Both the position numbers and the translations under genes were made by a program. Under the pieces are notes generated by a model that saw nothing but the letters and a program-made list of their open reading frames with translations, had not been told where the DNA came from and did no database searches. This document shows positions 24,309 to 34,070 of a DNA stretch of 64,000 nucleotides, piece after piece (the first letter of the stretch is position 1; every line of letters starts with the position of its first letter). The stretch is from Streptomyces qaidamensis. Lineage in GTDB: Bacteria > Actinomycetota > Actinomycetes > Streptomycetales > Streptomycetaceae. The DNA lies in the NCBI RefSeq assembly GCF_001611795.1, contig NZ_CP015098.1, forward strand, positions 620,001 through 684,000. Reading direction: 5' to 3'.

Positions 24309-25685
24309 GTGTTCTTCGTCGACACCCTGGAAATCGAGGGCCTGGGCAACCGCAGCTACCTGGCCGGAGGTCCCGAGGCCGCAGTCGTGGTGGATCCCCC
24401 GCGCGACATCGATCAGGTCATCGCGGCAGCCGCCCGCCGCGGGGTACGCATCGCGTACGTGGCCGAGACCCATGTGCACAACGACTACGTCACCGGCGGC
24501 CTGGAGCTGGCCCGCACGACCGGGGCCCGCTACCTGGTGCCGGCCGGGGCCTCGGTGTCCTTCGACCGCACACCCGTCGCCGACGGCGACTCGATCGCGG
24601 TGGACGAGAGTCTGCTCCTGCGCTCCATGGCCACTCCTGGCCACACGCCGCACCACACGTCCTATGTCCTTGAGGAGGACGGCAGGCCCGTGGCGGCCTT
24701 CACCGGCGGATCACTGCTGATCGGCAGCGTCGGGCGCCCGGACCTGGTGGAGCCGCGGCTGACCGAGCGGCTGGCCCGCGCCCAGCACGCCTCCGCACAT
24801 CGACTGGCCGACACCCTCGACGACGACGTGCGGGTGCTGCCCACACACGGCTTCGGCAGCTTCTGCTCCTCGTCACAGGCCGAGGGAGACGCGACGACGA
24901 TCGGCGCGGAGCGCAAGAACAACGACGCCCTCACCATGGACGTCGACACCTTCGTCGCACAGCTGCTCACCGGCCTGGACGACGTGCCCGCGTACTACGC
25001 GCACATGGGGCCGGCCAACGTCTCCGGCCCTACGCCCGTCGACCTCACCCCGCCACGGTCGGCCGACGCCGAGGAGATCGCCTCCCGGCTGGCGGCCGGA
25101 GAGTGGGTGGTGGACCTGCGCAACCGTGTCGCGTTCGCCGAGGGCCATGTGGCCGGCTCGTTCAACTTCGAGGGCGAGGGCAAACTGGCCACCTACCTGG
25201 CGTGGCTGATCCCCTGGGGCAAGCCCGTCACCCTGCTTGCCTCCACGCGGGAGGAGATCAGCGCGGCGCAGCGGGAACTGGCCCGCGTGGGCATCGACCG
25301 TCCGGCGGCCGCCGCCACCGGAGAGCCACACGCCTGGGTTCGCGAAGGCGAGCGGCCGGCCTCGTTCCGTCGCGCCCGCTTCGCCGATCTCGCCGAGGCC
25401 CGCGAGAAGGACGACCAGGTGGTGGTGCTGGATGTGCGCCGCGCTTCCGAGCGGGCCGACGGGTTCGTCGACGGCTCGGTGCACATCCCCGTCCACGAGC
25501 TGCACGGCCGACTCGGTGAGGTGCCCGCGGGTGTGGTGTGGGTGCACTGCGCCGGCGGGATGCGCGCGGCGATCGCCGCCTCCCTGCTGGACGCCGCCGG
25601 CCGTGAGGTGGTCGCCGTCGACGACGCCTTCACCGCCGCCGGCGAAGCCGGGCTGCCGGTCACCGGGCCCGTCGCCGCCGACTGA
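24309..25685 (+). CDS. Persulfide-dioxygenase-like metallo-beta-lactamase fused to rhodanese domains
   Basis: Encodes 458 residues. The N-terminal MBL fold has ETHVHNDYVTGG (a variant of HxHxDH with Asn), ATPGHTPHHTSYV and RVLPTHGFGSFCSSS, as in ETHE1/CstB-type enzymes that oxidise glutathione or coenzyme A persulfide to sulfite. Two rhodanese-like domains follow (about 260-345 and 365-455). The last has active-site Cys in VWVHCAGGMRAAIA; the first lacks an obvious Cys. The GTG at 24309 has AGAGGAG eight bases upstream; a more upstream start would translate through operator 2. It is the first gene of the persulfide detoxification operon. Confidence 0.9.
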   Translation: MFFVDTLEIEGLGNRSYLAGGPEAAVVVDPPRDIDQVIAAAARRGVRIAYVAETHVHNDYVTGGLELARTTGARYLVPAGASVSFDRTPVADGDSIAVDESLLLRSMATPGHTPHHTSYVLEEDGRPVAAFTGGSLLIGSVGRPDLVEPRLTERLARAQHASAHRLADTLDDDVRVLPTHGFGSFCSSSQAEGDATTIGAERKNNDALTMDVDTFVAQLLTGLDDVPAYYAHMGPANVSGPTPVDLTPPRSADAEEIASRLAAGEWVVDLRNRVAFAEGHVAGSFNFEGEGKLATYLAWLIPWGKPVTLLASTREEISAAQRELARVGIDRPAAAATGEPHAWVREGERPASFRRARFADLAEAREKDDQVVVLDVRRASERADGFVDGSVHIPVHELHGRLGEVPAGVVWVHCAGGMRAAIAASLLDAAGREVVAVDDAFTAAGEAGLPVTGPVAAD

Positions 25686-25719
25686 ACCACATCGCACCTT
25701 CCGTACGGAGAGACGCACC

Positions 25720-26082
25720 ATGTCGCCCTTCTTCCGACGCGGCTCCGGCCGCGTCACCCCGGAACAGGCCCACCGGCTGGTCGCCGACGGGCAGGCCGTC
25801 CTCCTCGACGTCCGCGAGACGCAGGAGTGGAACGCCGGGCACGCGCCCGGGGCGCTGCACCTTCCTCTCACCCGGCTGATGGCGGGAGCCCCCCTCCCCA
25901 CCGCCGCGGAGGGCAAGCGGGTGGTGGCCGTCTGCCGCTCCGGGAACCGCTCCCGCACGGCCGCGGACCTGCTGACCGCCGCCGGCCTGGAGGCCACCGA
26001 CGTCACCGGGGGCATGACCGCCTGGGCCCGGCAGGGCCTGCCGGTCACCGGTGTGAACGGCAGCGGCGGTGTCATAGCGTGA
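25720..26082 (+). CDS. Single-domain rhodanese sulfurtransferase
   Basis: Encodes 120 residues. The CDC25/rhodanese fold shows AVLLDVRETQEWNAGHAPGA, and the active-site loop VVAVCRSGNRSRTAA has the catalytic Cys with the usual six-residue loop. It transfers sulfane sulfur, probably feeding or receiving persulfide for the dioxygenase. The start lies 34 bp after the dioxygenase stop, and its stop overlaps the exporter start (GTGA), so it belongs to the same operon. Confidence 0.92.
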   Translation: MSPFFRRGSGRVTPEQAHRLVADGQAVLLDVRETQEWNAGHAPGALHLPLTRLMAGAPLPTAAEGKRVVAVCRSGNRSRTAADLLTAAGLEATDVTGGMTAWARQGLPVTGVNGSGGVIA

Positions 26083-26828
26083 GCGAGCTGATCCTCGCCC
26101 TGATCGCCGGAGGGGTGGTGGGGCTGGCGCTCGGCGCGCTCGGTGGCGGCGGCAGCGTCCTGGCGGTGCCCGCGCTGATCTATCTGCTGGGATTCACCCC
26201 GGCGGCGGCCACCACGACCGCCCTGATCATCGTCGTCGCCACCTCGCTGACCGCCCTGTACGGCCACGCCCGCGCCGGGAACGTGCGGTGGCGGACCGGT
26301 GCCCTGTTCGCGGCGGCGGGGCTGCTGCCCGCCGCCGTGGCCGGAGCCCTGGCGGGGCGGCTGCCGCAGCCGCTGCTGACCGCCGCGTTCGCCGCCGTCG
26401 CCGCAGCCGCGGCCGTCCGCATGCTCCGCCCCGCCCAGGACCTTCCCGCAGGGCCCCAGAGCGCACGGCCGGCCCGGGCCGCCGGAGCCGGCGCGGGGCT
26501 GGGGGCGCTGACCGGGCTGCTCGGCGTCGGCGGAGGCTTTCTGGCTGTCCCGGCCCTCGTCACGGTGCTGGCGTTCGAGATGCAGGCCGCGATCGGCACG
26601 AGCCTGCTGGTCATCTCGGCGAACTCGCTCGCATCTCTGGCCACCAGGGGCGCCACTACGACGGGCGTCGACTGGGCGGTCATCGCGCCGTTCACCGGGG
26701 CCGCGATCCTGGGCGCCTGGGACGGCAAGCGGCTGGCCACCAAGGTCTCCGGCACCCTGCTGCAACGCGTGTTCGCCGGCGTGCTGCTGGCTGTGGCCGT
26801 GTTCATGCTCGTCGACGCCCTGATATGA
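26079..26828 (+). CDS. TauE/SafE-family sulfite exporter
   Basis: Encodes 249 residues, mostly hydrophobic, with about seven to eight membrane helices. Two DUF81-type repeats are visible: LGALGGGGSVLAVPALIYLLG in the first and LTGLLGVGGGFLAVPALVT in the second. Members export sulfite or organosulfonates. In this operon it fits removal of sulfite produced by the persulfide dioxygenase. The GTG start overlaps the rhodanese stop by four bases. Confidence 0.9.
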   Translation: MSELILALIAGGVVGLALGALGGGGSVLAVPALIYLLGFTPAAATTTALIIVVATSLTALYGHARAGNVRWRTGALFAAAGLLPAAVAGALAGRLPQPLLTAAFAAVAAAAAVRMLRPAQDLPAGPQSARPARAAGAGAGLGALTGLLGVGGGFLAVPALVTVLAFEMQAAIGTSLLVISANSLASLATRGATTTGVDWAVIAPFTGAAILGAWDGKRLATKVSGTLLQRVFAGVLLAVAVFMLVDALI

Positions 26829-26866
26829 ACGGGCAACCGTGGCAGGCCGGACCGGTGCGCCTGGCG

Positions 26867-27786
<920 letters not shown>

Positions 27787-27868
27787 CGTGCCTGTGGCCG
27801 TTTGATCACCGGGCGGCCCTCGCGCCCGGACCGTAGCCCGCGTGAACCTGGAGGTGAACCGGTATAGG

Positions 27869-27896
27869 GCGGCGTGGTCCGGAGCGAGCACGCCGC
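27869..27896. terminator. Possible hairpin terminator between converging genes
   Basis: GCGGCGTG (27869-27876) pairs with CACGCCGC (27889-27896) around a 12-base loop, between the stop of the membrane rhodanese and the stop of ppdK. A weaker 6-bp stem lies at 27809-27829. Confidence 0.5.
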
Positions 27897-27900
27897 GATG

Positions 27901-30585
27901 TCATCTGCTGTCGCCGCCGGCGGCACCGGTGAGTGCCGCGCGCCCCGCCTCCAGCCTCGCCGCCGGAATCCGGAACGGTGAGCAGGAGACGTAGTCCAGC
28001 CCGGCCCGGTGGAAGAAGTGGATGGACTCCGGATCACCGCCGTGCTCGCCGCACACGCCGGTCTCCAGACGGGAGTTGACCGCACGGCCGGCCTTGACGG
28101 CTAGTTCCACGAGGCGCCCCACGCCCTCCTGGTCGAGGGTCTCGAAGGGGGAGGCGGCGAAGACACCCTTCTCCAGGTAAAGGGGGAAGAAGGACGCCTC
28201 GGCGTCGTCGCGGGACAGGCCCCAGGTCGTCTGGGTGAGGTCGTTGGTGCCGAACGAGAAGAAGTCGGCCACCTCGGCGATCCTGCCCGCGGTGAGCGCC
28301 GCACGGGGCAGTTCGATCATGGTGCCGATCGGACAGTCCGGGGTGGTCCCCGTCTCCGTCGCGACCTCCGCGAGCACGCGCTCCGCCTCCGCACGCGCCA
28401 GCCGCAGTTCCTCGACCGTCCCCACCAGCGGGATCATGATCTCGGCGCGGGGCCGGCCGCCGTCACGCAGCCGCCTGGCGACGGCTTCGGCAACCGCCCG
28501 GACCTGCATGGCGACCAGACCGGGTACGGCGAGCCCGAGGCGCACCCCGCGCAGCCCGAGCATCGGGTTCTGTTCATGCATCCGCTCGACGGCGGTGAGG
28601 AGCTCGCGGTCGTGCGGATCGGGACGGGCGGCGGAGGCGATGCGGACGGCCAGGTCCGTGCGGTCGGGCAGGAACTCGTGCAGCGGCGGGTCGAGCAGCC
28701 GGATCGTCACCGGCAGTCCGTCCATGGCCGCCAGGATGCCGGTGAAGTCCTCGCGCTGGAGCGGCAGCAGGGCGGCCAGGGCCGCCTCGCGCGCGGTGTC
28801 GTCGCGGGCCAGGATCATCGCCTCGACCAGCGCCCTGCGGTCGCCGAGGAACATGTGCTCGGTGCGGCACAGCCCGATGCCCTGGGCTCCCAGCCTTCGG
28901 GCGCGTGCGGCGTCCTCGGGTGTGTCGGCGTTGGCGCGGACTTCGAGACGCCGGACGAAGTCGGCGTGGTCGAGGAGGCTGAGAACGGCCTGCGTCAGGG
29001 GTCCGGTCGCCATGCCTGTCTCCAGGGTCCCGCTCACCTCGGAGGCGGTGAGCGGCACGGTGCCCGGGTACACCGTTCCGGCGGTGCCGTCGACGGAGAC
29101 GGTGTCGCCCTCGCGCACCACCGCACCGGCGGGCGTCGTGAACTGACGGGCGGCGGAGTCGATGACCAGCGCGTCGGCGCCGCAGACGCAGACCTTGCCC
29201 ATGCCGCGGGCGACGACGGCGGCGTGGCTGGTCTTGCCGCCCCGGCTGGTCAGAACCGCCTCCGCGGCGATCATGCCGGGCAGGTCCTCCGGGGTGGTCT
29301 CGCGGCGGACCAGGACGGTCTGCTGTCCTGCGGCCGCACGGTGCACGGCGGCGTCCGAGTCGAACACCACGACACCCACCGCAGCACCCGGCGAGGCAGG
29401 AACCCCGTGTGCGAGAGGCACGTCGGAGGCGCGGGTGGCGAAGCGGGGGAACATCAGCCGCGTCAGCTCCGTGCCGTCGACGCGGGCCAGAGCCTCGTCG
29501 GGCGTGATCGTGCCCGCCGTGCCGAGCTCGTGCGCGATGCGGAATGCGGCCTCGGCAGTGCGCTTGCCCACCCGTGTCTGCAGGATCCACAGCCGTCCGC
29601 GCTCGACTGTGAACTCGACGTCGCACAGGTCGCGGTAGTGGGCCTCCAGAGTGCGCAGGTGATCACCGAGCTGTCCGTAGGCCCGGGGGTCGAGATGCTC
29701 CAGCTCGGCCAGCGGTACGGCGTTCCGCACGCCCGAGACGACGTCCTCGCCCTGGGCGTCGGGCAGATAGTCGCCGTACATGCCGCGCTCGCCGGTGGCG
29801 GGGTCGCGGGTGAAGGCGACGCCGGTGCCGGAGTCGGGACCGAGGTTGCCGAAGACCATCGCCTGGATGTTCACCGCCGTGCCGAGGTCGTCGGGGATGT
29901 GCTCGCGGCGGCGGTAGACGCGGGCGCGTTCGCTGTTCCAGGAGCCGAAGACCGCGCGGACGGCGCGGTAGAGCTGTTCCAAGGGGTCTTGCGGGAAGTC
30001 CTCCCCCGTCTCTCGGCGGATGACGGCCTTGAACTCCTCCACGACGCGTCCCAGTTCTTCGGCGTCCAGGGCGTGGTCGTCGGTCGCGGACAGCGCGGCC
30101 TTGTGTGCCCCCATGACCTGTTCGAACAGGCCGGCGTCCACGTCCATCACGGTGTGGCCGAACATCTGGAGCAGGCGGCGGTAGGAGTCCCAGGCGAACC
30201 GCTCCTGCCCGGAGGCCTTGGCGAGCCCGGCCACGGAGTCGTCGTTGAGACCGATGTCGAGGATGGTCTCCATCATCCCGGGCATCGAGAAGCGCGCTCC
30301 GGAACGAACGGACACCAGCAGCGGATCGTCGGCCCGGCCGAGATCGCGACCCATGGCACGCTCCAGGTTCGCCAGCGCATGGGCCACCTGCACGCCCAGC
30401 TCAGGCGGCTCCTGGCCGGTCGCCAGATACGTGCGGCATGCCTCGGTGGTGACGGTGAAGCCGGGCGGCACGGGCAGACCGAGCCGGGTCATCTCCGCCA
30501 GACCTGCCCCCTTGCCCCCGAGCAGGGTGGCCATGTCCCGGCTGCCCTCGGCGAATTCGTACACGTACCGGATGGGTGTGCTCAT
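27901..30585 (-). CDS. ppdK: Pyruvate, phosphate dikinase
   Basis: Encodes 894 residues, full length for the family. It interconverts pyruvate, ATP and Pi with PEP, AMP and PPi. The N-terminal nucleotide domain contains TLLGGKGAGLAEMTRLG and SVRSGARFSMPGMMETILDIG. The swivelling phosphohistidine domain has GGKTSHAAVVARGMGKVCV with the catalytic His. The C-terminal PEP barrel has LETGVCGEHGGDP with the catalytic Cys. Upstream lie a universal-stress-protein relic and three dormancy-type boxes. In low oxygen this enzyme can drive gluconeogenesis or save ATP through PPi-linked glycolysis. Confidence 0.97.
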   Translation of the reverse strand: MSTPIRYVYEFAEGSRDMATLLGGKGAGLAEMTRLGLPVPPGFTVTTEACRTYLATGQEPPELGVQVAHALANLERAMGRDLGRADDPLLVSVRSGARFSMPGMMETILDIGLNDDSVAGLAKASGQERFAWDSYRRLLQMFGHTVMDVDAGLFEQVMGAHKAALSATDDHALDAEELGRVVEEFKAVIRRETGEDFPQDPLEQLYRAVRAVFGSWNSERARVYRRREHIPDDLGTAVNIQAMVFGNLGPDSGTGVAFTRDPATGERGMYGDYLPDAQGEDVVSGVRNAVPLAELEHLDPRAYGQLGDHLRTLEAHYRDLCDVEFTVERGRLWILQTRVGKRTAEAAFRIAHELGTAGTITPDEALARVDGTELTRLMFPRFATRASDVPLAHGVPASPGAAVGVVVFDSDAAVHRAAAGQQTVLVRRETTPEDLPGMIAAEAVLTSRGGKTSHAAVVARGMGKVCVCGADALVIDSAARQFTTPAGAVVREGDTVSVDGTAGTVYPGTVPLTASEVSGTLETGMATGPLTQAVLSLLDHADFVRRLEVRANADTPEDAARARRLGAQGIGLCRTEHMFLGDRRALVEAMILARDDTAREAALAALLPLQREDFTGILAAMDGLPVTIRLLDPPLHEFLPDRTDLAVRIASAARPDPHDRELLTAVERMHEQNPMLGLRGVRLGLAVPGLVAMQVRAVAEAVARRLRDGGRPRAEIMIPLVGTVEELRLARAEAERVLAEVATETGTTPDCPIGTMIELPRAALTAGRIAEVADFFSFGTNDLTQTTWGLSRDDAEASFFPLYLEKGVFAASPFETLDQEGVGRLVELAVKAGRAVNSRLETGVCGEHGGDPESIHFFHRAGLDYVSCSPFRIPAARLEAGRAALTGAAGGDSR

Positions 30586-30600
30586 CTCGGATCGGGTCTC

Positions 30601-30762
30601 TCACTCGTGCGGCACGACGGCTACGGGGCGGCCGACGTGATGGACGACGACGTGGGTGACGGGGCCCGGGTGCGGACCCGGCGGACGGCCGGCGCCCCAC
30701 TCGGCGGCGGCCAGGCGCGCCGCGGATCCGTCGACTCCGGCGAGGACAGGCGCAGGCCTGAC
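30601..30762 (-). pseudogene. Collapsed universal stress protein (start lost, middle deleted)
   Basis: Read leftward from 30762 the frame gives VRPAPVLAGVDGSAARLAA, matching the first residues of the intact protein at 61525 ([12 protein letters not shown]). After about 25 codons it passes straight to the family's last segment, GPVTHVVVHHVGRPVAVVPH, and stops at 30601. Roughly 240 codons are missing in frame. AGGAGG (30768-30773) sits five bases before a GTC where ATG would be expected, the same spacing as at 61525, so the start codon appears mutated. It lies 15 bp upstream of ppdK. Confidence 0.85.
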
Positions 30763-31212
30763 GCGCACCTCCTGAGTCCGTTGTGCTCCTCACCACCGGC
30801 CCCACGGACCGAGGCCGACACCGTGCAGGGGCCGCCAGGTCCTCGCAGAGGGCCGACCGGCCCCCACGCCCAGTCTCGGTCGGCACGGACGCCGCCGCAT
30901 GCGGGCGGTCCAGACCCCCGATGAGGGCCGTTCGGCCCTGGAGCGGCGGTCGGGCGGGCACCACCGTGGAGTCATGCAGTCACCTGCGTCCGTCTTCAGG
31001 TTCGCCCCGAGGAGCGGTCGCGGTGCAGGGGGCGCAGGTCCCGGCCTTGGACCGTTCGGCCCATCGCCGAAGGGCCGGTCGCACCCCGCGCAGGGCGAAC
31101 TCCACCAGGAGGAGCATGGTGGACGCGGTTCCCAGGCCCAGGTGCCCGCCGCGCGCGGCACAGGTGTGGGTGAGTTCGCAGATGTGCCGATCTGCCCTGG
31201 CGGGAGCAAGGC
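30763..31212. promoter_or_regulatory. Leader region of the usp relic/ppdK unit with three OsdR-type boxes
   Basis: About 450 bp between the sensor-kinase stop and the usp relic. GGGCCGACCGGCCC (30850-30863) and GGGCCGTTCGGCCC (30925-30938) are exact GGGNC-N4-GNCCC boxes. GGACCGTTCGGCCC (31049-31062) has one mismatch. Their spacing (75 and 124 bp, near-integral helical turns) would suit cooperative binding on one DNA face. Frames in this stretch do not look coding. Confidence 0.65.
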
Positions 31213-32937
31213 TCAGGGTTGCTTCACCGGTACGCACCACAACAGCGACGTACCGCCGCCGGCCGGGCTGGTCACCTCCAGTGTTCCGTTCAGCTGCTCG
31301 GCCCGTTCGGCCATGTTGCGCAGCCCGCTGCGGCGGCCACCGGGCGCGATGCCCACGCCGTCGTCGGTCACCGACAGCCGCACCTCGCTGTCGTCGGTCT
31401 CCAGCACCACGTCGGTGTGTCCGGCGTGGGCGTGCCGTGCGACGTTGGTCAGTGCTTCCGAGAGGACGGCGATCACATGGTCGGCGATCCCCTTCGGCAC
31501 CTGGGTGTCGAGCAGCCCTTCCATCCGCACGCTGGGCGCGAAGCCCAGCAGGGGCGCCGTCTCCCCGACCACGCGCACCACGCGGGAGCGCAGGCCGGGG
31601 GCGCCGGCGTTCTCGCGGGAGCGCAGGCCGAAGATCGTCGACCTGATGATCTTGATGGTCTCGTCGAGGTCGTCCACCGCTCGCACCACACGTTCCGACG
31701 CCTCGGGGTGCTCGATGAAGCGGCCTGCGCTCTGCAGCGTCATACCGGTGGCGAAGAGCCTTTGAATGGCGAGGTCGTGCAGGTCGCGGGCGATGCGGTC
31801 GCGGTCCTGGAGCATGGCGATCTGCTCGGTGTCCCGGCGGCGGTCGGCGAGCTCCATGGCGACGGCCGCCTGCCCGGCGAAGGCCTGCAACTGCGCGGTC
31901 TCCTTCCCCGTGAACACCGGCTGGCCCGCTTCACGCACCAGCAGCGCGACACCCCGTACGCCCGCGCCGGTGCCGATGGGGACGGCGACGGCCGGGCCGA
32001 GGCCGCTGACGCGTGCCGGGTCGGCCGCAACCCTCTCGTCGCTCGAAAGGTCGGCACTGGTGACGGGGCTCCCGCCGGAGAAGGCCCGGCCGATCAGGCT
32101 GCCCTCCACCGGCAGCACCCGTCCGCGGTGAGCGTCGGCGCCCGCTCCGATGGCCAGTTCCACGGTGAGCGCGCCGATGTCGTCCACGGGCACGGCGACC
32201 ACGGCGAGAGTCGCCGCGGTGATCTCCCGGGCCCGCTCCGCGATCAGCCGCAGAACGTCGCCCCGTTCGCTGCCGGACATCAGACTCTGGGTGATCTCTG
32301 CGCTGACCTGCAACCAGCGCTCCCGCAGCCGTGACTCCTCGTACAGGCGGGCGTTGTCGATCGCGACGCCGGCCGCGACCGCCAGGGTGGACAGGACCGA
32401 CTCGTCCTCCTCGTCGAACTGCGCCCCGCCGCGCTTCTCGGTCAGGTACAGATTGCCGAACACCTGGTCGCGCACCCGGATCGGGACGCCCAGAAAGGTG
32501 TTCATGGGCGGGTGATGGGCCGGGAAACCGTACGATGCCGGGTGCTCGGAGATCTTCGCCAGCCGCAGTGGTTCGGGATGGCGGATCAGCTCGCCCAGGA
32601 TGCCGTGGCCCTCCGGATAGTGCCCGATCTCGGCGATCTTGCCGTCGTCGACGCCCACGGTCAGGAAGTCCGACAGTTTCTTGCCGTCCGGCGTGATCAC
32701 GCCCAGCGCGGCGTACTCGGCGTCGACGAGCACCGCCGCGGCCTGCACGATGCTGCGCAGGGCCTGCTCCAGATCGAGCTCGCGGCCGACCGACAGCACC
32801 GCCTCCAGCAGGCTGTGCACGCGGTCACGGGTGCCGCGAGCCGCGTCCAGGCGGGCCTGGAGCTCCTCCAGCAGCTCGTCCAGTTTCAGCTGCGGCAGCC
32901 GGACGCGGGCCTTGGGAGACTCGTCGGAGCTTGCCAC
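31213..32937 (-). CDS. osdK: DevS/OsdK-like GAF-GAF sensor histidine kinase
   Basis: Encodes 574 residues, no membrane segment. GAF-A (about 45-200) includes EHPASYGFPAHHPPMNTFLG and QVFGNLYLTEKRGG, nearly as in mycobacterial DevS/DosT, whose GAF-A holds heme through a His in this region. GAF-B spans about 215-370. The HisKA_3 box is DRIARDLHDLAIQRLFATG, and the ATPase domain has EALTNVARHAHAG and VTDDGVGIAPGGRRSGLRN. It should sense O2, NO or redox state via heme and phosphorylate the neighbouring regulator. The GTG at 32937 has GGAGGA seven bases upstream. The gap to the regulator gene is 153 bp. Confidence 0.93.
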   Translation of the reverse strand: MASSDESPKARVRLPQLKLDELLEELQARLDAARGTRDRVHSLLEAVLSVGRELDLEQALRSIVQAAAVLVDAEYAALGVITPDGKKLSDFLTVGVDDGKIAEIGHYPEGHGILGELIRHPEPLRLAKISEHPASYGFPAHHPPMNTFLGVPIRVRDQVFGNLYLTEKRGGAQFDEEDESVLSTLAVAAGVAIDNARLYEESRLRERWLQVSAEITQSLMSGSERGDVLRLIAERAREITAATLAVVAVPVDDIGALTVELAIGAGADAHRGRVLPVEGSLIGRAFSGGSPVTSADLSSDERVAADPARVSGLGPAVAVPIGTGAGVRGVALLVREAGQPVFTGKETAQLQAFAGQAAVAMELADRRRDTEQIAMLQDRDRIARDLHDLAIQRLFATGMTLQSAGRFIEHPEASERVVRAVDDLDETIKIIRSTIFGLRSRENAGAPGLRSRVVRVVGETAPLLGFAPSVRMEGLLDTQVPKGIADHVIAVLSEALTNVARHAHAGHTDVVLETDDSEVRLSVTDDGVGIAPGGRRSGLRNMAERAEQLNGTLEVTSPAGGGTSLLWCVPVKQP

Positions 32938-33090
32938 CGGACATCCTCCAGGTCCACCACGGCAATGATTCCGGAGGCCGCAGCGGCGATCCCACCAGGG
33001 GGAGCCCGACCGAGACCACGACACACCACCCTTCATTCTCGTACCGGCCGTGCATGTTGACCAGCTCGCCCGGCGGCCCTCGGCCGGGAG

Positions 33091-33789
33091 TCAGCGCCCT
33101 TCGCTCCTGTGCCTGTCCTGCACCTGCGTGGCGATGACGGCGGCCTGGATGCGCCGTTCCACTCCCAGCTTGGCCAGGAGCCTGGAGATGTGGTTCTTCA
33201 CCGTCTTCTCGGCGAGGTAGAGCCGCTGGCCGATCTGGCGGTTGGTGAGACCCTCACCGATCAAGGCCAGGATCTCGCGCTCCCGCGCGGTGAGACCGGG
33301 CAGGGCCTCGGGTTCGTCCTCGTGCTGCTCACCGCCTTCGCGCAGCCGTGCCATCAGCTTGGCCGTGGCGGCCGGGTCGAGCAGCGACTGGCCGCGGGCC
33401 ACCGTGCGCACGGCCGACACCAGATCGGAGCCCTGGATCTGTTTCAGCACGTACCCCGATGCCCCGGCCATGATCGAGTCGAGCAGCGCCTCCTCGTCGT
33501 CGAAGGAGGTCAGCATGAGGCAGGCCAGCTCCGGCATGCGTGACCGTAGCTCCCGGCACACACTCACGCCGTCGCCGTCCGGCAGGCGCACGTCCAGCAC
33601 CGCCACCTGCGGCCGCAGGGCGGGGACACGCACCAGAGCCTGCTCGGCGGTGGCCGCCTCGCCGACCACGGTGATGTCCGGCTCGTCGTCCAGCAGGTCG
33701 TGCACCCCCCGCCGTACGACCTCGTGGTCGTCCAGCAGGAAGACCCGGATGGGGTTGTCCGGACCGGGCCGCAGTTCGCCGTCCGCCAT
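33091..33789 (-). CDS. osdR: DevR/OsdR-like NarL-family response regulator
   Basis: Encodes 232 residues. The receiver domain has acidic pocket [11 protein letters not shown], phosphoacceptor Asp in [13 protein letters not shown], switch Thr/Ser in [10 protein letters not shown] and Lys in [10 protein letters not shown]. The C-terminal LuxR-type domain reads [20 protein letters not shown] then [17 protein letters not shown], keeping the Lys and Asn that contact DNA in DevR. The ATG at 33789 has GAGGAG six bases before it. Two identical boxes upstream imply autoregulation, as for DevR. It probably controls the dormancy genes in this island. Confidence 0.94.
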   Translation of the reverse strand: MADGELRPGPDNPIRVFLLDDHEVVRRGVHDLLDDEPDITVVGEAATAEQALVRVPALRPQVAVLDVRLPDGDGVSVCRELRSRMPELACLMLTSFDDEEALLDSIMAGASGYVLKQIQGSDLVSAVRTVARGQSLLDPAATAKLMARLREGGEQHEDEPEALPGLTAREREILALIGEGLTNRQIGQRLYLAEKTVKNHISRLLAKLGVERRIQAAVIATQVQDRHRSEGR

Positions 33790-33869
33790 GAGGAACTCCT
33801 CGTCCGCGTTGTCAAACCACTGTCCGTAGTGGGCGGTCAGGCTTCTCCCACCGGATCCTTCTCGCTCAC

Positions 33870-33957
33870 GGGCCGAAAGGCCAGGGCCGTTCGGCCCTGA
33901 TACGAGCAGGGTCACCTCATCGGGACAGCCAGACGGTTTTCCAGGGCCGTTCGGCCC
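33870..33957. promoter_or_regulatory. OsdR-type box cluster between osdR-like and PNPOx genes
   Basis: Three sites: GGGCCGAAAGGCCA (33870-33883, one mismatch), then two copies of CAGGGCCGTTCGGCCCTG whose 14-bp cores are at 33884-33897 and 33944-33957. The two identical copies are exactly 60 bp apart, close to six helical turns. They serve the divergent osdR-like gene (start 33789) and the PNPOx gene (start 34071). Confidence 0.78.
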
Positions 33958-34006
33958 TGTTCCGCAGCGGCCACTGGGCGTTCCATCGGAATGACCACCG
34001 GCCGAC

Positions 34007-34056
34007 GTGAGCCGTAGGCGCGGTAATCATCGTGAGCCGTAGGCGCGGCACTCATC
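34007..34056 (+). repeat. Tandem 25-bp direct repeat upstream of the PNPOx gene
   Basis: Two head-to-tail copies (34007-34031 and 34032-34056) share the first 17 bases (GTGAGCCGTAGGCGCGG) and end in ATCATC and CTCATC variants; only two positions differ. The second ends 14 bp before the ATG at 34071, so the repeat lies in the 5' untranslated region or core promoter. Confidence 0.85.
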
Positions 34057-34070
34057 ATCCGGAAGCAACC

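Noticed and set aside
28576-30924. A 782-codon plus-strand frame
   Set aside because: Antisense to ppdK, low-complexity Gly/Val/Leu composition and no motif; a shadow of the third-position G/C bias.
30790-31209. A 139-codon leftward frame between the kinase and the usp relic
   Set aside because: Arg/Pro-rich with no family pattern; it overlaps three regulatory palindromes.
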